NCBI GenBank assembly: GCA_029266415.1
Contig: JAQSWW010000031.1
Span: forward strand, 1-38,335
DNA length: 38,335 nucleotides
Source: Actinomycetospora sp.
GTDB lineage: Bacteria > Actinomycetota > Actinomycetes > Mycobacteriales > Pseudonocardiaceae
Reading direction: 5' to 3'
The notes beneath the pieces are model-generated. The model made no database searches. It was not told where the DNA came from and saw only the letters and a program-made list of their open reading frames with translations. The first letter of the stretch is position 1. Each line of letters starts with the position of its first letter. This document shows positions 1-10,825 of this stretch, piece after piece. A program made the translations under genes and the position numbers.

Positions 1-59
1 TCGGAGACGGCGGCCGAGCGACCGGAGGTGCCGAACGCGGTGCGTCCGTCAGCCGCCAT
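1..59 (-). CDS. cbbX: Probable CbbX (RuBisCO activase), N-terminal 19 codons only
   Basis: An ATG at 57-59 (minus strand) opens a frame that runs off the window edge, reading [19 protein letters not shown]. It overlaps the end of cbbS by 11 bp and has a purine-rich AGGGG about 7 nt upstream, so it looks translationally coupled to cbbS. Only 19 residues are visible and none is diagnostic. The name rests on context: red-type RuBisCO operons usually continue L-S-X, where CbbX is an AAA+ activase that remodels inhibited RuBisCO. Another downstream cbb gene is possible. Confidence 0.5.
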   Translation of the reverse strand, partial: MAADGRTAFGTSGRSAAVS

Positions 60-516
60 GCCCGTTCCCCTGGCCGTTGCTCCGGGCGTCACCGTTCCGT
101 CCGTAGCGCTGCCCGGCCGGACGCTCGGTGGCGTACGCGTGGGTCGTGTACGCGATCTGGCGGTCGCGGCCCTCCTGGCGGTCCAGGCGGAAGCCCGGCT
201 CGTCGGACGGCCGGTTGACCAGGAACGACAGCGCGACGGTCTGCCGCCCCAGCGAGGCGTCGTACGCGATGACCCGGACGTAGTGCTCCGGGTGCTCGTC
301 GCGGCAGGCGCGGACCTCGTCGAGCACGGCCGCCGGGTCCTGCAGGTCGAACATCGGCAGGCCCCACATCTCCCAGTAGGTGTTGCGGGGGTGCGGGTCG
401 TCGGTGAACTCGATCGACAGCGGCCACGAGTGCGCGAGCGCGTAGTCGATCTGCAGCCGGATCTCGTCGTCGGTCAGGTCGGGCAGGAACGAGAAGGTTC
501 CCTGGGTGATCCTCAT
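49..516 (-). CDS. cbbS: RuBisCO small subunit, red-type form I
   Basis: 155-residue small subunit of ribulose-1,5-bisphosphate carboxylase/oxygenase, which assembles with CbbL as L8S8 in the cytoplasm. The N-terminus [19 protein letters not shown], followed by the [17 protein letters not shown] block (about residues 42-58) and the YVRVIAYD strand, is typical of CbbS. The end (from about residue 130) is a Gly/Asn/Arg-rich extension, fitting the longer C-terminal tails of red-type small subunits. The ATG has a GGAGG 6 nt upstream that overlaps the cbbL stop codon region (11-nt gap), so the two subunits are probably co-translated. Its own end overlaps the start of the next gene, probably cbbX. 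Confidence 0.96.
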   Translation of the reverse strand: MRITQGTFSFLPDLTDDEIRLQIDYALAHSWPLSIEFTDDPHPRNTYWEMWGLPMFDLQDPAAVLDEVRACRDEHPEHYVRVIAYDASLGRQTVALSFLVNRPSDEPGFRLDRQEGRDRQIAYTTHAYATERPAGQRYGRNGDARSNGQGNGHGG

Positions 517-527
517 GGCGATCCTCC

Positions 528-3253
<2,726 letters not shown>

Positions 3254-3254
3254 G

Positions 3255-3920
3255 TCACCGGAACACGCCTTCCCGCAGCGCCGCCGCCACGGCCGCGGTG
3301 CGGTCGGTGACCTGCAGCTTGCGCAGCAGCGAGCGGACGTGGCTCTTGACCGTCTCGTCGCCGATGACCAGCTGCCCCGCGATCGCCCGGTTGCTGTGCC
3401 CGGCGACGAGCAGGGCCAGCACCTCGCTCTCGCGCTGCGTCAGGCCCAGGTGCGCGCCGGGCCAGAACTCGTCGCGCTCCAGGCGGGCCGCCGACGCGGC
3501 CGCGCGCCCGGCCATCGTCGCGTCGACGACCGTCGTCCCCGTCGCCGCCAGCTCGAGGTGGCGGACGAGCTCCTCGCCGCCGATGTGCTTGAGCAGGTAG
3601 CCCGCCGCCCCGGCGCGCAGGGCCTGGTAGAGGTACTGCTCGTCGTCGTAGACGCTCAGCAGCACGACCTTCTGGTCGGGCGCCCGCTGCGCCAGGCTGC
3701 GGCACAGGTCGAGCCCGCTGTCGCCGCGCAGGCGCACGTCGCACAGCACGATGTCGGGCGTGAGCGACAGCGCCACGTCGAGGGCCTCCTCCGCGGCGTT
3801 CGCCGTCCCGACGACGCGGACCCGGCCCGAGAACGGCGCGAGCATGGCCTTGAGCCCCGCGACGACCATCTCGTGGTCGTCCACCAGCACCACCCGGAGC
3901 GGCGGTGTGGTCCGGGTCAT
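3255..3920 (-). CDS. NarL/LuxR-family response regulator upstream of RuBisCO
   Basis: 221-residue transcription regulator. The receiver domain (about residues 8-125) has acidic residues D14/D15, phospho-acceptor D61 in IVLCDVRLRGDSG and the conserved Lys in GYLLKHIGG. A LuxR-type HTH follows at about 158-202 (LTQRESEVLALLVAGHSNRAIA and TVKSHVRSLLRKL). It is the first gene of the minus-strand run leading to the kinase, cbbL and cbbS. The ATG at 3920 lies 6 nt downstream of TAGGGT (3927-3932), fitting a leaderless transcript. It may act on the cbb genes or on the divergent phosphoribulokinase gene; the target is inferred. Confidence 0.94.
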   Translation of the reverse strand: MTRTTPPLRVVLVDDHEMVVAGLKAMLAPFSGRVRVVGTANAAEEALDVALSLTPDIVLCDVRLRGDSGLDLCRSLAQRAPDQKVVLLSVYDDEQYLYQALRAGAAGYLLKHIGGEELVRHLELAATGTTVVDATMAGRAAASAARLERDEFWPGAHLGLTQRESEVLALLVAGHSNRAIAGQLVIGDETVKSHVRSLLRKLQVTDRTAAVAAALREGVFR

Positions 3921-4020
3921 CCGGCCACCCTAGGTCCCGCCTCCCCCGTCCCACCCCCCGTCGCGGGGGAGAGGGGTGACGTCGCCCCGCCTACCGTCGG
4001 TCGCGACGAGAGGAGACCTC
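3921..4020. promoter_or_regulatory. Divergent promoter region between the regulator and phosphoribulokinase
   Basis: This 100-bp gap holds outward-facing -10-like boxes. TAGGGT on the minus strand (3927-3932) lies 6 nt before the regulator ATG. TACCGT on the plus strand (3992-3997) lies upstream of an AGGAG (4011-4015) and the GTG at 4021. Between them, CCCCC and GGGGG runs flank CGTCGCG near 3955-3970 and could form a small hairpin or operator. The arrangement would let one regulator control both arms of the Calvin-cycle gene set. The -10 boxes are read by eye. Confidence 0.55.
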
Positions 4021-4965
4021 GTGCCCGACAAGTCCCTGCGCATCCGGCGCGCCGGCTCCGGAACGCCCCCGCGGCGCCCGGTGATGCTCGCGATCGCCGG
4101 GGACAGCGCCGCCGGCAAGACGACCATGACCCGTGGTCTTGTCGAGGCCCTCGGCCCCGAGCGGTGCGTGTCGCTCTGCACCGACGACTACCACCGCTAC
4201 GACCGGGAGGAGCGCAAGGACAAGCCGTTCACCGCGCTCCACCCCGACTGCAACCACCTCGAGATCATGGAGCAGCACCTGCAGCTGCTCGCGACGGGCG
4301 CCCCGGTGCTCAAGCCCGTCTACGACCACAGCACGGGGCAGCTCGTGCGGCCCGAGCTGATCGAACCCGCCGAGTTCGTCATCGTCGAGGGACTCTTCCC
4401 GCTGTGGAGCAAGCTCTCGCGGGCCTGCTTCGACGTCACCGTCTTCCTCGACCCGCCCGAGGAGATCCGGCGCGGGTGGAAGGTCGCCCGTGACACCACC
4501 AAGCGCGGCTACACCGAGGAGAAGGTGCTCGCCGAGCTCGAGCGGCGCGAGCCCGAGTCCGAGGCCTACATCCGCCCGCAGCGCCAGAACGCCGACCTCG
4601 TCGTGCGGTTCGCGCCGATCGAGGGCCGCGACGACCCCGAGGACACGCCGCTGTCGGCGACGCTGATGATGCGCCCGACCATCGACCACCCGGACCTCAG
4701 CGACGTGCTCGCGCCGGGGCTCTCCCGGGCGATGCACCTCACGCTGGAGCGCGACGGCGACGGCCGGCCCGCCGAGTCGCTGCACGTCCACGGCTACGTG
4801 CCCCGGGAGGAGAGCCTCGCGGTGGAGAAGGCGATCTGGACCGCGCTCGGCGAGCCCGAGACCGAGACCCCGGACTGCCTCGGGCGCCTGGGCGACACCC
4901 GCAGCGAACCGCTCGCGATCGCCCAGCTCCTGCTGCTCTACCACCTGACCGACGCGGCCCGGTGA
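4021..4965 (+). CDS. cbbP: Phosphoribulokinase
   Basis: 314-residue enzyme that phosphorylates ribulose 5-phosphate to ribulose 1,5-bisphosphate, the RuBisCO substrate. The P-loop is GDSAAGKTT (residues 27-35). The catalytic acidic pair sits in CTDDYHRYDREERK (D55/D56), followed by HPDCNHLEIMEQHLQLL, PVYDHSTG and the VIVEGLFPLW strand, all characteristic of the P-loop PRK/uridine-kinase family in its PRK branch. GTG 4021 is preferred over an earlier in-frame ATG at 3976 because AGGAG lies 5 nt upstream and TACCGT further upstream. It is followed by a cbbY-like gene and is divergent from the regulator-cbbLS run. Confidence 0.9.
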   Translation: MPDKSLRIRRAGSGTPPRRPVMLAIAGDSAAGKTTMTRGLVEALGPERCVSLCTDDYHRYDREERKDKPFTALHPDCNHLEIMEQHLQLLATGAPVLKPVYDHSTGQLVRPELIEPAEFVIVEGLFPLWSKLSRACFDVTVFLDPPEEIRRGWKVARDTTKRGYTEEKVLAELERREPESEAYIRPQRQNADLVVRFAPIEGRDDPEDTPLSATLMMRPTIDHPDLSDVLAPGLSRAMHLTLERDGDGRPAESLHVHGYVPREESLAVEKAIWTALGEPETETPDCLGRLGDTRSEPLAIAQLLLLYHLTDAAR

Positions 4966-4979
4966 GCGCCGCCGCTCGG

Positions 4980-5027
4980 GGGTCGAGCTCCCCTATCGGC
5001 GTGCAGTCCTCCATGCTGCGTCTCCCG
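4980..5027 (+). repeat. 48-nt dispersed element, copy B
   Basis: The 25-nt block (4980-5004) is identical to copy A. It is followed by a 10-nt spacer (AGTCCTCCAT) and the 13-nt block (5015-5027). The element fills the cbbP-cbbY junction and runs past the ATG at 5013, so the first codons of cbbY (MLRLP) are encoded by it. If translation instead starts at GTG 4962, the element is translated as ...SSSPIGVQSSMLRLP. Confidence 0.88.
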
Positions 5028-5720
5028 CAGGCCGTCGTCTTCGACGTCGACGGCACCCTCGCCGAGACCGAGCGCGACGGGCACCGCGTCGCGTTCAACG
5101 AGGCCTTCGCCGCCGAGGGGGTCGACCTGCACTGGGACGTCGAGCGCTACCGCGAGCTGCTCGCGGTGACCGGCGGTCGGGAGCGGGTCGTCCACGCGCT
5201 GCGCGAGCAGGGCACCCCCGACGCCGACGCGGTGGCCGCACGGGTGCACCGGACGAAGACCGAGCTGTTCGTCGACGTCGTGCGCCGCGGGGAGATCGAC
5301 CCGCGCCCGGGCGTGCGGGATCTCGTGGGCGACCTCCACGCCCACGGGGTGCGGGTCGCGGTGGCGACGACGGGCCGCCGGGCGTGGGTGGAGCCGCTGG
5401 TCGCGCACCTGCTCGGCGCCGACGCGGTCGAGATCACCGTCTGCGGTGACGACGTCGCCACCCTCAAGCCGGACCCGGAGGCCTACCTGCTCGCGCTCCG
5501 GCGGCTCGGTCTCGACGCCGCCGGGGTGGTCGCCGTCGAGGACTCCGGCCCCGGCCTGGCGGCGGCACGGGCGGCGGGCCTCGTGACGGTCGTCGTCACC
5601 AACCCCGACACCGCGCACCACGACGTCGGCGACGCCGCCGTCGTCCGCGAGGCCTTCGACCGCCCGACCCCGCTGACCGCCGCGGCGCTCGGTGACGTGC
5701 TGACGGGCGCCCGCCCGTAG
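5013..5720 (+). CDS. cbbY: CbbY-type HAD phosphatase
   Basis: 235-residue HAD-superfamily phosphatase. Motif I is VFDVDGTLAETE with nucleophile D11 and D13. The cap region VERYRELLAVTGGRERV closely resembles CbbY, which removes the RuBisCO inhibitor xylulose 1,5-bisphosphate. TTGRR (motif II), the Lys in LKPDPEAY (III) and VEDSGPG (IV) are present. ATG 5013 places the start just before the conserved strand. An in-frame GTG at 4962, overlapping the cbbP stop as GTGA, would add 17 residues encoded mostly by the inserted 48-nt element, and no convincing Shine-Dalgarno sequence decides between them. A broader phosphoglycolate-type phosphatase role is the alternative. Confidence 0.85.
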   Translation: MLRLPQAVVFDVDGTLAETERDGHRVAFNEAFAAEGVDLHWDVERYRELLAVTGGRERVVHALREQGTPDADAVAARVHRTKTELFVDVVRRGEIDPRPGVRDLVGDLHAHGVRVAVATTGRRAWVEPLVAHLLGADAVEITVCGDDVATLKPDPEAYLLALRRLGLDAAGVVAVEDSGPGLAAARAAGLVTVVVTNPDTAHHDVGDAAVVREAFDRPTPLTAAALGDVLTGARP

Positions 5721-5764
5721 GCGGACGCCCGTCGGCGTCGCGGCACCGTGCCCCGCCGGCCCGG

Positions 5765-7330
5765 TCAGCCGGCCTGGCTGCCCGCGCCCTGCCCCGACCC
5801 GCCGCTCGACGCGGACGAGCCGCCGCCGTCGCCGCCGTGCCCGCCGTCACCGCCGCCACTACCGCCACTGCCGCCACCACCAGTGCCGTCGCCGCCCGCG
5901 TGGTCGGTGCCGTCGCCGGTGTCGGGGCGGTCGTCGGTGGTGTCGTGGTGCCCGGGGTCGGTCGGCTCGCGGTGGTCCGTGTCCGTCGGGGGACGCCACG
6001 TCGACCCGCCCGAGGTGCTGCCCGCGGAGCGCGGGGCCGGGGTGGACGACGAGCTGCTCGCGGCGGCCGGGGCCACCGCGGGCGGTGCGGAGGACGACGA
6101 CGGCGCGACGACCGGCTCGGCGGCGGCCTCCGCCGGGACCTCGACCGGCACCTCGGGCGCCGGCTCCTCCGACACCTCGGACACCTCGGCCACCGGCGCC
6201 GCCGCCGCGGCGGCGGCCGGGGAGGCGGCACCGGCCAGGGCGATCGCGCCGCCGCCCAGCACCCCGACGGCGACGGCCGCGGCGGCCAGGGCGACCGCGA
6301 CGCCGCGGCGCTTCGGCCGGGCGGGGCGGACAGGGCGGACGGGGGCCACCGGCGCGGCGCCGACCGCCGCGGCGGGACCGGTGGCGGGCACGGAGGGGCC
6401 GGTGGACGGGCCGGTCACGGGCTCGGCAGCGCGCAGCGGCGCTCCGGTGACCGGCCGGGTGCGGGCGAGCCCGACGGCGCGGGTGGCGCCGTCCTCGGCG
6501 GAGCGGGCGGCGAGCCGCGCGGCGCCCCGCGCCACGGCGTGCTCGGGCTCGGGGTCGACGGCCACCGGCCGTCCGAGCGCGTCGGCGATCGAGGCCGCGA
6601 CCGACCCGATCCGCGGGGACCAGCCCGCGAGCACGACGGCGTCGAGGTCGGCCGCCACGACCTGTGCGGACGCCAGCGTGCGGTACAGGCCGGCGACGAC
6701 GTCCTCGTCGGCCGGCTGCGCGCCGACGGGGTAGGCGAGACCCTCGGGGCGCCCGAGGACGGTGAACACGCCCGAGCGGTGCCGCAGGACGGTGGCGTCG
6801 ACGCTGCCGCCGCCGAGGTCGACGACGGCGACGATCGCGTCCTCGCGCAGGCCGTTGTCCGCCGCGTGCTGGCGGGCGGCCGCCTCGGGCTCGCTGACGA
6901 GGCTGACCTCGCCGAGCCCGAGCGTCCCGGCGACGCCGGCGAAGGCGTCGCGGTCGGCGGCGTTCCAGCTCGCGGGGTGGGTGAGGACGGTCGCCGCGGG
7001 CGCCCCGCCCTCCTGTGCGGCGACGACGTCGACGACCCGGCGCAGCAGCACGCCGAGGAGCGCGCCGGCGGCGAAGGGCGCGCCGTCGAGCAGGAACGGC
7101 GCGGGGTCGGCGAGGCGCGGGCGGATCGCCCGCGCCACGCGCCCCGGGTGCGCGACGGCCCCGCGCTCGGCGGCGTCGCCGACCAGGGGTGGACCCTCGG
7201 CGCTCCAGAGCACGACGGACGGCATCGCCGCGGTGTGCTCGCCGAGCGAAGCGACGTCGACGCGCCCGTCGCGGTGGACGGCGGCGGTGGTGATCGTCGT
7301 GCCGAGGTCGATGCCGAGGTGGTAGCTCAT
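5765..7330 (-). CDS. Membrane-anchored Hsp70-like (DnaK-fold) protein
   Basis: 521 residues. The N-terminal actin-like ATPase begins MSYHLGIDLGTTITTAAV (phosphate 1), has LSEPEAAA-like SLVSEPEAAARQH (about 144-155), VVDLGGGSVDATV (phosphate 2, about 169-181) and a short adenosine-motif region LAGWSPRI near 234. The ATPase part ends by about residue 275, shorter than the roughly 380 residues of DnaK, and there is no substrate-binding domain. An Ala/Pro linker leads to a basic stop PKRR, one TM helix (about 343-368), and an Ala/Pro- then Gly/Ser/Asp-rich tail to the end, probably outside the membrane. The ATG has GGAG about 6 nt upstream. It is separated from the next upstream gene by 124 nt. 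Client and role are unknown. Confidence 0.85.
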   Translation of the reverse strand: MSYHLGIDLGTTITTAAVHRDGRVDVASLGEHTAAMPSVVLWSAEGPPLVGDAAERGAVAHPGRVARAIRPRLADPAPFLLDGAPFAAGALLGVLLRRVVDVVAAQEGGAPAATVLTHPASWNAADRDAFAGVAGTLGLGEVSLVSEPEAAARQHAADNGLREDAIVAVVDLGGGSVDATVLRHRSGVFTVLGRPEGLAYPVGAQPADEDVVAGLYRTLASAQVVAADLDAVVLAGWSPRIGSVAASIADALGRPVAVDPEPEHAVARGAARLAARSAEDGATRAVGLARTRPVTGAPLRAAEPVTGPSTGPSVPATGPAAAVGAAPVAPVRPVRPARPKRRGVAVALAAAAVAVGVLGGGAIALAGAASPAAAAAAAPVAEVSEVSEEPAPEVPVEVPAEAAAEPVVAPSSSSAPPAVAPAAASSSSSTPAPRSAGSTSGGSTWRPPTDTDHREPTDPGHHDTTDDRPDTGDGTDHAGGDGTGGGGSGGSGGGDGGHGGDGGGSSASSGGSGQGAGSQAG

Positions 7331-7454
7331 GGTCGTCTCCGTGGTGTCGGGGGCGGACGGGACCCCGATGAGCTTCGTGTCCCGGCGCCCCGCACGGAGT
7401 GGGGTGGACCCCACCTCGGGTGGGGGTGGACCCGCCGCTTCCCGGCCGGTCCCG

Positions 7455-8726
7455 TCAGCCGCCGGCCCACCGCCCCGCGCGGGTGCCGGCGGCGGAGACC
7501 AGCGACTCCAACGGCCCGCGTCCGGCGCTCGCCCGCCAGCCCAGGCCGAGCAACAGCACCAGCACCACCTGGACCACCCACCCGGTGACCGGCGCGTCGG
7601 TGTCGAGCGGCGAGTCCAGGAACAGGACGTGCAGCGTGTAGAAGGTCAGGGTCATCGCCCCGGCGGCGGCCAGCGGCGCGCGCACGGCGGCCACCGCGGC
7701 GCGGACCACGGGGCCGCCCCGCCGGGCCGACCCGTCGAGCAGGAGCAGCACGCCGATCACCGCGAGCGCGATGCCGGTGGTGCGGGCGAGGTCGAGCGGG
7801 GTCGCCGAGTGCGGGGTGGCGACGGCCAGCCACCACCAGGTGGAGGTCGGGGCGGTGCCGTCCGGGCCGGCGGTCAGGTACTCCTGCAGCGTCGCGGGGT
7901 CGAGGCCCGTCGCCGTCGAGGCCGCCGTGATGCGGGCGAGCCCGCCACCGGGCCCCAGCAGCAGCGCGGACAGCCCGGTCGCCGCAGCCGCGAGCGCCGC
8001 CCCGCCCGCCGCGAGCGCAGCGGCCCACCGCGGCGAGCGCAGCGGGGCGCGCCCGAGGGCCAGGCCCGCCGCGACGTAGGGCAGGAAGGACAGCGCCGGG
8101 TAGGTGCCGGTGAGCAGCAGCTCGCGCACCAGGCCCACCGGGTCGGTGCCGATCCAGGTCAGCGACGGGTTCTCGCCCCGGGCCAGGGGGAGGTGGGCGC
8201 GCACCAGGTGGCTCAGGAACGGCAGGCCGGCCGCCGCGGCGACCGCCCCGCCGGCGAGCACCCGGGTCGGCAGCAGCACCAGCGGCACCGCGAGCACGAA
8301 CAGCACGGCGTAGAACGGCAGGATCACCGCGGCGACCTCGGCGTCGACGGCGAGGCCCAGGGCCAGCCCGAGCAGGCCGATCACCGCGGCGCGCGCGACG
8401 AGGCCCCCCGCCGCGCGCCGGACGGCGACCGCCCCGGACACCCGCGCGCGGCCGGTGAGGAAGGCGATGCCGACCCCGGCGAGCACCGCGAACAGCGCCG
8501 CGGCGTTGCCGGACGCGATCACCCCGACGGCGGTGGGCGCGCCCCGGTCGTCGACGACGAACAGGGCGTGGACGGCCATCATCCCGAGCAGCGCGACGCC
8601 GCGGGCGGCGTCGACGCCGGGGAGGCGGCCGGGCGGGTCGGCGGTGTCGGGGGTGGCGGTCCCGTCGACCGGGAGGCGGGTCGTGGGCGCCTCGGGGTCG
8701 ACGATCCCGGTGGCGGTGGCGGACAT
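7455..8726 (-). CDS. Polytopic membrane protein, HGSNAT/DUF418-like acyltransferase
   Basis: 423 residues with about ten hydrophobic helices. After a roughly 35-residue polar N-terminus comes PGVDAARGVALLGMMAVHAL, the signature first helix of the heparan-glucosaminide N-acetyltransferase-like/DUF418 families, and near the C-terminus LTFYTLHVLFLDS matches the DUF418-like end. These proteins are thought to move acyl groups across the membrane, or are uncharacterised. GGAG sits about 7 nt before the ATG, 20 nt after the stop of the M1 peptidase gene, so it is in the same transcription unit. In this context it could modify or handle the product of the Pls-type synthetase; that is inference. Confidence 0.75.
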   Translation of the reverse strand: MSATATGIVDPEAPTTRLPVDGTATPDTADPPGRLPGVDAARGVALLGMMAVHALFVVDDRGAPTAVGVIASGNAAALFAVLAGVGIAFLTGRARVSGAVAVRRAAGGLVARAAVIGLLGLALGLAVDAEVAAVILPFYAVLFVLAVPLVLLPTRVLAGGAVAAAAGLPFLSHLVRAHLPLARGENPSLTWIGTDPVGLVRELLLTGTYPALSFLPYVAAGLALGRAPLRSPRWAAALAAGGAALAAAATGLSALLLGPGGGLARITAASTATGLDPATLQEYLTAGPDGTAPTSTWWWLAVATPHSATPLDLARTTGIALAVIGVLLLLDGSARRGGPVVRAAVAAVRAPLAAAGAMTLTFYTLHVLFLDSPLDTDAPVTGWVVQVVLVLLLGLGWRASAGRGPLESLVSAAGTRAGRWAGG

Positions 8727-8746
8727 CAGGGTGCTCCAGGGTCGGG

Positions 8747-10141
8747 TCAGCCGGGCGGCGGCAGCGCGCCGGCGCGGGTGAGCTCGTCGGTGACCTCGGG
8801 GAGGTCGGCGAAGGACCGGGCGACGTCGGCGGGCGTCACCACGCGGTGGGCGTGGGCGGCGACGGAGGCGCGGACGGCCTCGTCGAAGCGCTCCGCGCCG
8901 GCGCGCTCGCGCGCGGCGAGCAGCGCGGCCGCGCCCTGGGTGTAGACGCCGACGTTGTACGGGCCGAAGCCGCGCGCCGCCCACTCGCTCATCGGGGCAC
9001 CCAGCTCGCCGCGCAGGCGGTCGGGGACGTCGTCGGGGCCGTAGTCGGCGGTGGTGCCGGTGACCACGGCCTGCGCCCAGGTCGTGAAGGCCTCGTCGAT
9101 CCAGGGATCGCGGGACTGGTCGTTGCCCACCAGGTCGTAGAACCACTGGTGGCCCAGCTCGTGGGCGACCAGCTGCGTCAGCTCGCCGGGCACGGTGTCG
9201 CCGAACTGCAGCGCGCCCGGGTACTCGATGCCCGACGACTGCGACGGGGCGATCGCCACCCACAGGTCGGGGCGGGGGATCGGCCCGAGCAGCTCCTGCA
9301 GCCGCCCCAGCGAGCGGTCGATCTCGGCGGCCCAGCGCTGGGGGTCGGTGCGGGTCCCCGTGGCCGGGGTGAACAGGTGCAGCCGGGTGCCCGCGACGTC
9401 GCGCTCGAGGACCCGGTAGGCCCCGACGGCGACGGACACGTCGCGGACGGCGTCGGCGCGGAAGGCGTGGACGGTGGTGCCGGGACGCGGCCCCGGGACG
9501 GGCGGGTCGGCGCGCCCCACGCCGGAGACCGCCGCCCCGGCCGGTGCGGTGACCCGCAGCGCGTCGAGGCGGAAGTCCTCGCTGACCGCGGTCTCGCCGG
9601 GGATCGCGACGGCGTCGTCGCGCACCCAGCCCTGCCCGCGGACCCAGGCCAGCAGCGGGAAGCCCGAGCCGAACCACGCGGTGCCGGTGCCGGGCGAGGT
9701 CCCGAGGCGCTCGTCGGCGTTCTCCCCGAGCCGCAGGCCGAAGCCGAGCTCGGCGCGCACCGGCTCCCCGGCGGCGACGCAGGCGGGCAGCGGCAGCTCG
9801 ATCAGCGTGCCCGGGACGCCCACCCCGGCGCCCGCGGGCCGGACGACCGGGGGCGTGGGCCGGCCCTGCACGACGGCGTCGGTGACGGTCAGCGCGTTGC
9901 CCTCGGACGCCGGCGACGGTGCGTTGGGCCAGGCGCGGAAGACCAGCTCGCAGATCGGCAGGTCGGGGGTGAACGTCACCGTCTCGCGCCCGGTGACGGT
10001 GCGCAGGTCCGGTGCGACGTCGAACGCCAGGTCCACCGTCGGGCGCTGCGGCCAGGGCGCCGCCCCGGCCGCGGGAACGGCGCAGCCCGCGAGGGCGAGC
10101 AGGGCGACGACGGCCGTCACCAGCAGGGATCGGACGGGCAC
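8747..10141 (-). CDS. M1-family zinc metallopeptidase, predicted lipoprotein
   Basis: 464 residues. The signal peptide has a lipobox LLALAGC with C20, so the protein should be exported and lipid-anchored. The M1 aminopeptidase core has a GAMEN-like SGIEYPGAL at about 303-311, the zinc motif HELGHQW (327-333) and the third ligand E350 in WIDEAFTTWAQ. The usual M1 N-terminal beta domain is recognisable (TVTGRETVTFTPD). The start is GTG at 10141, 3 nt after the stop of the next upstream gene. It lies in the Pls-type synthetase run. Producers of epsilon-poly-lysine are known to carry metallo-aminopeptidases that trim the polymer, so a polymer-processing or self-protection role is plausible but inferred. 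Confidence 0.9.
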   Translation of the reverse strand: MPVRSLLVTAVVALLALAGCAVPAAGAAPWPQRPTVDLAFDVAPDLRTVTGRETVTFTPDLPICELVFRAWPNAPSPASEGNALTVTDAVVQGRPTPPVVRPAGAGVGVPGTLIELPLPACVAAGEPVRAELGFGLRLGENADERLGTSPGTGTAWFGSGFPLLAWVRGQGWVRDDAVAIPGETAVSEDFRLDALRVTAPAGAAVSGVGRADPPVPGPRPGTTVHAFRADAVRDVSVAVGAYRVLERDVAGTRLHLFTPATGTRTDPQRWAAEIDRSLGRLQELLGPIPRPDLWVAIAPSQSSGIEYPGALQFGDTVPGELTQLVAHELGHQWFYDLVGNDQSRDPWIDEAFTTWAQAVVTGTTADYGPDDVPDRLRGELGAPMSEWAARGFGPYNVGVYTQGAAALLAARERAGAERFDEAVRASVAAHAHRVVTPADVARSFADLPEVTDELTRAGALPPPG

Positions 10142-10144
10142 GGG

Positions 10145-10825
10145 TCAGCGCTCCAGCACGTGGTCGACGAGGTCGCGGGCGAGGTCGCGGGCGAGCTCGT
10201 CGCCACCGTCGGCGGGCACGGGCAGCCCGGCGTCGGTGAACCAGTCGGCGGTCGCCTCGGGGTGCGGGCCGACGACACCGACCCGTCCCGCGCCGTACGG
10301 GGCGACCAGCGCCGCGGGCGCGCGGTTCGGGTAGCGGGCGAGCACCGTGGTGTCCGGGCCGGCCCGCTCGTCGAGCACGAACGTCGCCGGGTCCTGGGCG
10401 AACACCGCCCGCCGCCGGCCGCCCCAGTCGACGGCGACGACCGCGTCGTCGGTGTGGTCGAGCTGCGCGCCGTCGGTGGCGACGTACTGGTCGGTGTCGC
10501 CGGGCAGCAGCCCGAACCCGGGGCTCTCCCCGGCGAGGTAGGCACCCAGGCAGAACCCGACGTAGCGCCCGCCGCCGGACACCCAGCCCGCGAGGTCCCG
10601 GCGGTGGCGGCGCATCTTCCGCCAGCCCCGGCGCAGCGTGCCGCCGCCGGGCTGCGCGTAGAGCGCGGCGCCGGCGAGCACGTCCGCGGTCAGGGTCAGG
10701 TCCTCGCGCGGACCGACGTAGCGCACGTCGAGGTCGGCGCGGCTCCCGCGCAGCAGCGAGGCCACGGCCTCCGGGCAGCCCGGCAGCGTGGCGGGACCGC
10801 GGTGGACCAGGGCGAGGGCGCTCAC
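10145..10825 (-). CDS. BPL_N-domain / class I glutamine-amidotransferase-like protein
   Basis: 226 residues. The fold signature is LYAQPGGGTLRRGWR (about 56-69), followed by the nucleophile-elbow GGRYVGFCLGAYLAG with C92. Later segments AALVAPYGAGRVGVVGPHPEATADWF resemble the end of the domain found at the N-terminus of some biotin-protein ligases (BPL_N). It lacks a biotin-ligase domain. The GTG start overlaps the stop of the amidinotransferase-fold gene (GTGA), and the M1 peptidase follows after 3 nt, so it is tightly co-expressed with the Pls-type cluster. Substrate unknown; an amide- or ester-cleaving or transferring role via C92 is the family-based guess. Confidence 0.78.
   Translation of the reverse strand: MSALALVHRGPATLPGCPEAVASLLRGSRADLDVRYVGPREDLTLTADVLAGAALYAQPGGGTLRRGWRKMRRHRRDLAGWVSGGGRYVGFCLGAYLAGESPGFGLLPGDTDQYVATDGAQLDHTDDAVVAVDWGGRRRAVFAQDPATFVLDERAGPDTTVLARYPNRAPAALVAPYGAGRVGVVGPHPEATADWFTDAGLPVPADGGDELARDLARDLVDHVLER

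Noticed and set aside
5765..6200. Gly/Ser/Asp-rich end of the Hsp70-like protein as a frameshift artefact
   Set aside because: The low-complexity tail keeps strong third-position GC and ends at a normal stop; such tails are common in actinobacterial membrane proteins.
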